64,000 nt of DNA from JBMNQH01 sp050944035 (GTDB lineage: Bacteria; Bacillota; Clostridia; Oscillospirales; Oscillospiraceae): positions 1 to 64,000 of the forward strand of contig JBMNQH010000004.1 in assembly GCA_050944035.1 (NCBI GenBank), in the 5' to 3' direction. How positions within the stretch are numbered: position 1 is the first letter of the stretch; the number at the start of each line of letters is the position of its first letter. Shown in pieces: positions 59,066 to 64,000 of this stretch. The notes under the pieces were generated by a model. The model was not told the origin of the DNA, searched no databases, and was given only the letters and a program-made list of their open reading frames with translations. Made by a program: the position numbers and the translations under genes.

Positions 59066-60493
59066 TTAGCTTTCGAGTACAGAATGTTTGGCCCATTTTC
59101 CATTCAGGAAACGGACTGTGAAGAAAATGGCACGGACGCTCCAGTCCGTAAACATCCCGATCCATACAGCGATGACACCAAAATGAAAAACGCGAACGAG
59201 GACTGCAGCAACACCGACCCGGCAGATCCACATGGACAGTGAGGAAACCACCATGGAATAACGTACGTCACCAGCGGCTCGCATACCATAAGCAGGGAGG
59301 AAGGATAACGTCCAGGTGAGAGGCTTGAAGAGGGCAATCACATGGATTAGATGAATAGCAAGAGCAGCCGCGTCTGTTTCCATACCACCCAATACTGTGA
59401 CTGGTTTTATTGCAAGTGCGATGATGAGACAGCAGAGGATTGTGGTCACTTCGGCATAGCCAGTCAGCCGCTTGATGTTTCGGCGCGCTTCCTCCAGCTG
59501 TCCAGCTCCGATCAACTGTCCGACAATGGTCATCATACCCAGTCCGATGCCAAGCTGTGGATTGCTTGCCAGTAGTTCCAGCACGGCAGTCATAGCCTGT
59601 GCAGCAATGGCAGTGGTACCCAATGTGGAGACTGTGGATTGGACTGCCAGTTTACCGAACTGAAACATACCGTTTTCAATACCTGTGGGAATTCCGACAG
59701 CCAAAATTCTGCGAATCAACGCCGCATCTGGCCGTATTTTCCGATAATTCTGCACAGAAATTGTATGTTGGGGATTGTGCAGACAATACAGAACAATCAC
59801 AGCACAAAGAATTCTGGAAACGAGAGTTGCAAGTGCCGCACCTGCGACACCCATATGAAAGCAGAAAATCAGAATGGCATTTCCAGCAATGTTGACGAGA
59901 TTGCAGAGGGTAGAAACCGTCATGGGCAGACGGGAGTTGCCATCCACGCGAAACAATGCAGCGCCTGCATTGTACAGTGCGATAAAGGGATAGGAGAGCG
60001 CAGTAATCAAAAAATAGATGATGGCATTTTCCATAACATCTGCTTCCACTCGGCCGAAAATGAGATGCAGCAGTTGCCGACGAAGCAGTACGCAGGTCAA
60101 CGTTACAACGATAGAAATGAAACTTACAGAGAGAATCAATTGTTTTCCGGTTTCATTGGCCGCATCACGGTCTTTCCTGCCGAGATATTGAGCGCAGATG
60201 ATGGAACCGCCGGTTGCCATTGCAGAAAAAATATAAATAATCAGCACATTGATGGCGTCCACCAGAGAGACAGCTGAAATTGCCGCAGAGCTGATGTTGC
60301 TGACCATCATGGTGTCGGCGGTACCCATCAGCGAGGTGAGTACCTGTTCGATCATCAGAGGAATCAGCAATTGCCAGATCCGCTTTTTGGAAAACAGGGG
60401 AGGATTTTGCTCTGGAGCGGTGGACTGAAGTGGTGATACAGGAACTTCTCTGCTGTGCAGTTTGATTTTTTTCTTGTTTTGTATGAAACTCAC
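59066..60493 (-). CDS. MATE-family efflux transporter
   Basis: 475 residues; two MatE domains with twelve membrane helices, beginning FSKKRIWQLLIPLMIEQVLTSLMGTADTMMVSN. Exports organic cations or drugs with Na+ or H+. The start is uncertain: the GTG at 60491-60493 overlaps the GGAGG, and no ATG or TTG follows soon, so ATA four codons in or another start may be used. It follows alr by 33 bases and is likely co-transcribed. Confidence 0.88.
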   Translation of the reverse strand: MSFIQNKKKIKLHSREVPVSPLQSTAPEQNPPLFSKKRIWQLLIPLMIEQVLTSLMGTADTMMVSNISSAAISAVSLVDAINVLIIYIFSAMATGGSIICAQYLGRKDRDAANETGKQLILSVSFISIVVTLTCVLLRRQLLHLIFGRVEADVMENAIIYFLITALSYPFIALYNAGAALFRVDGNSRLPMTVSTLCNLVNIAGNAILIFCFHMGVAGAALATLVSRILCAVIVLYCLHNPQHTISVQNYRKIRPDAALIRRILAVGIPTGIENGMFQFGKLAVQSTVSTLGTTAIAAQAMTAVLELLASNPQLGIGLGMMTIVGQLIGAGQLEEARRNIKRLTGYAEVTTILCCLIIALAIKPVTVLGGMETDAAALAIHLIHVIALFKPLTWTLSFLPAYGMRAAGDVRYSMVVSSLSMWICRVGVAAVLVRVFHFGVIAVWIGMFTDWSVRAIFFTVRFLNGKWAKHSVLES

Positions 60494-60526
60494 CTCCAGA
60501 ACGCACTTTTTGCAGTGTCTGTTGTA

Positions 60527-61693
60527 CTATCCCAGCAGACGCAGTTCCCGGTCAATTATGATGCCGTTGCGATAGAAGAGACGGGGAACGCGCTTGGAAA
60601 CTGCACAGGTGAGCTCATAGGGGATGGTGTCGGCAAGTGCTGCCATGGCATTGATCGAATTGTGTGCGCCAAAAATCTCGACTGTGTCACCGACCTGTAC
60701 GGTTGGGAGATCACTGAGATCAATCATACACATATCCATACAGATTCTGCCGCGGAGGGGCGCGAAACCGCCTGCGGTGGCAACCTGAAAGCGGTTGGAC
60801 AGGCAACGGAAGAATCCATCGGCATAGCCAATCGGCAGCACGCCAATGCGTGTTTTCTGCGTGGTATGGAATAATCTTCCGTAGCTGATGGTTGTGTCCG
60901 GATCATAGATTTTGATGGTATTGATGACCGATTTGAGACGCATCACCGGTTTGAGCTGTAAGCGCTCGGCATAGTTGCCATAACCATAGAGCAACAGGCC
61001 GGGACGAACCATATCCAGATAGGTTTCGGGATAATTGGCAACTGCACCGGTGTTTGCACAATGCCGGAGCCGAAACTGAAAGCCACCGGCGCTTACTGCG
61101 GCGATAACATCCATAAACAGCTGAAATTGTTGCTGTGTGTAGGCGATATTGTCCGGCGCATCGTCGTCTGAGACGGCAAAGTGCGTAAAAATGCCTTCCG
61201 CATCCAGATGCGGGAGGTTGCAGGCGCGCAGGACGGCGGCAATGCCGGTGTCAAAGTGTGTGCCATTGCAGAGAAAACCCAGACGGGACATACCGGTATC
61301 CAACTTGATGTGGATTTTGAGTGTGGCATCGAGTTTGGCAGCTTCGGCCTCATATTCCACGGCTTTGCTCTCGCAGGTGACAGCCTGCGTGACATCGTTT
61401 GCAATCAACTGCGGAACCTGGTCGGCAGGCGTATGCCCCAGTAGAAGAATCGGCATGGTGATGCCGTTGGACCGCAGTTCCCGCGCCTCATCCAGGCTGG
61501 AGACTGCCAGATAGTCCGCGCCGAGTGATTGCAGTGTCCGTGCGACCTGAATGGCACCATGACCGTAAGCATCGGCTTTTACAACGCCGAGGAATTTGAC
61601 AGCATCGCCGATGTGCTGGCGCAAAATGGTATAGTTATGGGCGAGATTGTCAAGATCAATCTCAGCCCAGGTTCGTTTTAATTCAGAATTCAT
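60527..61693 (-). CDS. alr: Alanine racemase
   Basis: PLP enzyme that makes D-alanine for peptidoglycan. 388 residues: PLP-lysine K39 in GVVKADAYGHGA, IHIKLDTGMSRLGF, and the catalytic-tyrosine region ISYGRLFHT, then RGRICMDMCMIDL. CGAGGTATCTTTT precedes the ATG. It is separate from the endoA-type gene, unlike the ydcC-alr-ndoA order in Bacillus. Confidence 0.96.
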   Translation of the reverse strand: MNSELKRTWAEIDLDNLAHNYTILRQHIGDAVKFLGVVKADAYGHGAIQVARTLQSLGADYLAVSSLDEARELRSNGITMPILLLGHTPADQVPQLIANDVTQAVTCESKAVEYEAEAAKLDATLKIHIKLDTGMSRLGFLCNGTHFDTGIAAVLRACNLPHLDAEGIFTHFAVSDDDAPDNIAYTQQQFQLFMDVIAAVSAGGFQFRLRHCANTGAVANYPETYLDMVRPGLLLYGYGNYAERLQLKPVMRLKSVINTIKIYDPDTTISYGRLFHTTQKTRIGVLPIGYADGFFRCLSNRFQVATAGGFAPLRGRICMDMCMIDLSDLPTVQVGDTVEIFGAHNSINAMAALADTIPYELTCAVSKRVPRLFYRNGIIIDRELRLLG

Positions 61694-61773
61694 AAAAGAT
61701 ACCTCGTGGGAAATGTCGGAAATATTATAGATTTTATAATTTTAGTGTAGTACAAGTTTCAGATAAATGCAAG

Positions 61774-61806
61774 AAAAAGGCCAACGAATCTTTCATTGAC
61801 CTTTTC
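61774..61806 (-). terminator. Terminator of the threonine aldolase-like gene
   Basis: On the minus strand AAAAGGTCAATGA pairs with TTCGTTGGCCTTTTT (G-U pairs included), 15 bases after the stop. Confidence 0.7.
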
Positions 61807-61821
61807 TGGTTCAGAGGGTTA

Positions 61822-62859
61822 TCAAAGCTGTTCCAGTGCCGCCTCCAGAGAAGCAACCTGTTCTGCTGTAGTTGCCCAGCTTGTGCAGAAGCGGACAGCT
61901 GTATGTGTTTCGTCGCACTTGGACCATACCTCCCCACTGAATTGATCGCTGAGCTGGTTCAGTACATGGTTCGGTAAAATGGGGAATTGTTGATTGCTTT
62001 CCGATTCATAAAGAAATGGAAAACCTTTTGCAGCAAAGGCATCACGAATACGATAGGCCATTTCCAGTGCGTGGGTAGAGACTTGAAAATAGAGATCATC
62101 GGTGAACAGCGTCAAAAATTGCAAACCCAGCAGGCGGCCCTTTGCCAGCATACCGCCCCGTTGTTTTACAATGTAGCGAAAATCACGGGAAAGCGAGGAA
62201 TTGGGAATAACAACTGCCTCGCCAAAGAGTGCTCCAACCTTTGTACCGCCGATATAAAATACATCACAATATCTGGCAATATCCGGGAGGGTAAGATCTG
62301 CACTGGGTGCCATCAGACCATATCCGAGACGGGCGCCATCCAGATAGAGCGGAAGGCCGTAACGGGTACAAACCGTGTGGAGTGCAGAGAGTTCCGCTTT
62401 GGAATAGAGCGTGCCGTTTTCCGTCGGATGGGAGATATAGACCATGCCTGGCTGCACCATGTGCTCGTGCGTGGCATCGTTCCAATGGTTATAATAGCAG
62501 TATTCTACCATAGCGGCCGTCAGTTTTCCATCTGGAGTGGGGATGGGCAATACCTTATGTCCGGTGGCTTCGATGGCACCGGTTTCATGGTGGTTAATAT
62601 GGCCGGTGTCTGCACAAATTACACCCTGATGTGGATGTAAAATTGACGCAATCACCGTGGTATTGGTTTGCGTCCCGCCGACCAGAAACTGCACCTCCGC
62701 ATCGTCGGGCAGCGCACAGTATGCGCGGATTTTACGGCGTGCTGCTTCAGAGTAGGGATCACAACCATAGCCTTCTGTCTGTTCCAGGTTGGTTTCCAGC
62801 AATTTTTCCAAAATACGCGGATGTGCCCCCTCAAGATAATCGCAATCAAATTGAATCAT
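61822..62859 (-). CDS. L-threonine aldolase-like beta-eliminating lyase
   Basis: 345 residues of fold type I PLP enzymes. ATG with GGGAGACTGCT; an open extension to 62925 is excluded. GYGCDPYSEAARRKIR, GGTQTNTTVIASIL, DGARLGYGLMAP and the PLP-lysine motif YIGGTKVGALFGEA are visible. Low-specificity L-threonine aldolases and related tryptophanase-like lyases share these; glycine/acetaldehyde chemistry is the best guess. Confidence 0.88.
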   Translation of the reverse strand: MIQFDCDYLEGAHPRILEKLLETNLEQTEGYGCDPYSEAARRKIRAYCALPDDAEVQFLVGGTQTNTTVIASILHPHQGVICADTGHINHHETGAIEATGHKVLPIPTPDGKLTAAMVEYCYYNHWNDATHEHMVQPGMVYISHPTENGTLYSKAELSALHTVCTRYGLPLYLDGARLGYGLMAPSADLTLPDIARYCDVFYIGGTKVGALFGEAVVIPNSSLSRDFRYIVKQRGGMLAKGRLLGLQFLTLFTDDLYFQVSTHALEMAYRIRDAFAAKGFPFLYESESNQQFPILPNHVLNQLSDQFSGEVWSKCDETHTAVRFCTSWATTAEQVASLEAALEQL

Positions 62860-62921
62860 AGCAGTCTCCCAAAATACAATAGAATTGATCCGATTATAGC
62901 ATGACTGGAGGCAAATAAAAA

Positions 62922-62957
62922 GCACACCACAACATTTTTTGAAATGCTATGGTGTGC
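62922..62957 (-). terminator. Terminator of the histidine kinase gene
   Basis: Minus strand GCACACCATAGCATTT / AAATGTTGTGGTGTGC, then T5. Sixteen bases after the kinase stop. Confidence 0.85.
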
Positions 62958-62973
62958 AAAAAAGCGTAGATCG

Positions 62974-64000
62974 TTATGCGACTGCCGGAAGAAGAATTTC
63001 AACTTTGAACAGGTCGCCATCCACAATGAGCTGGAATGTCCCGTTCATGAGTTCGACCAGACTGCGTGCAATACTCAGTCCGAGCCCATTCCCTTCGCTG
63101 CTGCGGGCGATGTCACCACGGACAAAGCGTTCCATCAACTCGTCCGCGTCGATGTTCAGTGCAGCGCGCGAGATATTTTTAACAGAGAGGATGACCTGCT
63201 GGTCGCGCTGTACTGCATCGAGATAGACCCGCGTATGGGGAAGCGCATATTTGCAGACGTTGCTGAGCAGATTGTCCAAGACACGCCAGAGATGTCCGCC
63301 GTCCGCCAGAGCCTGTAACTGGGGGTCGGAGAGCTGTACAACGGTTTCCAGATTCACCGCTGCAAGACGGTCACTGTATTCGCCAAGGCACTGTGAAAAT
63401 AGTTCGTCGATGTGAACAGGCTGTAGCTCCACGGGAAGGTTGCCGGTGCAGGCTTTGGAGGCTTCCAGCAGATCTTCTGTCAGCTTCTTCAGACGCTTTG
63501 CCTGCCGATCCAGAACGGAGAGGTATTCTGTTTTCTGCTCCTCTGTCTGTGCATGTTGAAGCAGATCTACATAGCTGATAATCGAAGTCAGCGGAGTTTT
63601 AATATCGTGAGAAAGATTGGTGATCAGTTCTGTTTTCAGGTGTTCACTGCGCATTCGTTCGTCAATGGCAATTAACATGCCGTCTCCGATGGCATTCAAA
63701 TTTTCTGCATGCTGTCGGAAGTCCCAGAACAGATGTTTGGTTTCCGTCTTCTGTGAGAAATCGCCGGATGCCAGTCGTTTTCCGGCAGCCTGCAGGGTGC
63801 GCAGCTGTAAGCTGATCAGAACAACACCGGCGAGGACAACGAGATCAAAGAGCAACAGCAATACCAGCGCACCCCCGCCCCAATAATAGTATTGAGATTG
63901 GAATCCAAGAAAGATGTTGATCAAAAGAATTGCCGCTGCAATCAGAGTGCTGCGCCAGCTGATGGGCAATGCGTGGAGAAGGGTGGTGGATGTCCGTTTC
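62974..64000 (-). CDS. Sensor histidine kinase, 5' partial
   Basis: The frame is open to the window edge; the TTG at 63969 gives 331 residues but may not be the start. Two membrane helices (residues 8-22 and 34-55 of that count), HAMP-like stretch, HisKA with NLSHDIKTPLTSII (phosphorylated H121), N box LDNLLSNVCKYA and G box EGNGLGLSIARSLVELM. The response regulator gene is probably upstream, beyond the window. Related to kinases of the VanS/VncS group; signal unknown. Confidence 0.9.
   Translation of the reverse strand, partial: KRTSTTLLHALPISWRSTLIAAAILLINIFLGFQSQYYYWGGGALVLLLLFDLVVLAGVVLISLQLRTLQAAGKRLASGDFSQKTETKHLFWDFRQHAENLNAIGDGMLIAIDERMRSEHLKTELITNLSHDIKTPLTSIISYVDLLQHAQTEEQKTEYLSVLDRQAKRLKKLTEDLLEASKACTGNLPVELQPVHIDELFSQCLGEYSDRLAAVNLETVVQLSDPQLQALADGGHLWRVLDNLLSNVCKYALPHTRVYLDAVQRDQQVILSVKNISRAALNIDADELMERFVRGDIARSSEGNGLGLSIARSLVELMNGTFQLIVDGDLFKVEILLPAVA

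Overview
The window looks like about 64 kb of chromosome from an anaerobic, endospore-forming member of the Clostridia, most likely in the Oscillospirales (Ruminococcaceae, Oscillospiraceae or Butyricicoccaceae). The evidence is sporulation genes (spoVAC, spmA, spmB, spoIID, two small coat proteins), ferredoxin-based keto-acid metabolism (a single-chain pyruvate:ferredoxin oxidoreductase and a four-subunit branched-chain 2-oxoacid oxidoreductase), a clostridial 2[4Fe-4S] ferredoxin, a CtsR regulon and Firmicutes-type T-box and TPP leaders. The genus cannot be fixed from the sequence alone.

Layout. Bases 1-1061 hold the end of a phage-like cell-wall protein, an unidentified short RNA with its own promoter and terminator, and tRNA-Gly(CCC). 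Bases 1190-2282 carry spoVAC and a two-gene unit whose second gene is a truncated ogt. Bases 2644-9201 are housekeeping: murI, a DUF1934 gene, argS, spmAB, an AbrB-type regulator, rsmI, a tRNA methyltransferase and ferredoxin. Bases 9387-12992 are the CtsR-controlled ctsR-mcsA-clpC operon, which lacks mcsB. Bases 13050-16807 are accessory: a DUF4143 ATPase between two 28-bp direct repeats, facing promoters around unexplained hairpins, and four tandem overlapping HTH genes.

Bases 16825-34967 are mainly metabolism and the envelope: spoIID, a FakA-like gene with its Asp23 partner, por, ilvE, a split transketolase, an acyl-CoA synthetase, a glyoxalase, an Ldh_2 dehydrogenase, and a P-type ATPase behind a NiCo-type riboswitch. 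Bases 35041-43515 lie between two identical tRNA-Gln(CTG) genes. They hold an ABC-F ATPase, a cobalt/nickel ECF importer (cbiMN-cbiQ-cbiO) and an arsR-permease-thioredoxin-arsC operon with paired operators. Bases 43650-64000 return to core functions: ireB, pheST with a T-box, nnr, an endoA-type toxin without an antitoxin, coat proteins, pdp, the 2-oxoacid oxidoreductase operon, TPP riboswitch-thiC, alr-MATE, a threonine aldolase and a histidine kinase cut by the window end.

How the genes relate. Metal handling is a recurrent theme, with riboswitch-controlled export on one side and ECF import plus ArsR-controlled detoxification on the other. Keto-acid and amino-acid metabolism (por, ilvE, the Vor-type complex, ferredoxins, thiC for TPP) form a second coherent theme. 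The strongest candidates for something undescribed are the four-copy overlapping HTH cassette and the unassigned RNAs near 0.7 and 14.7 kb.
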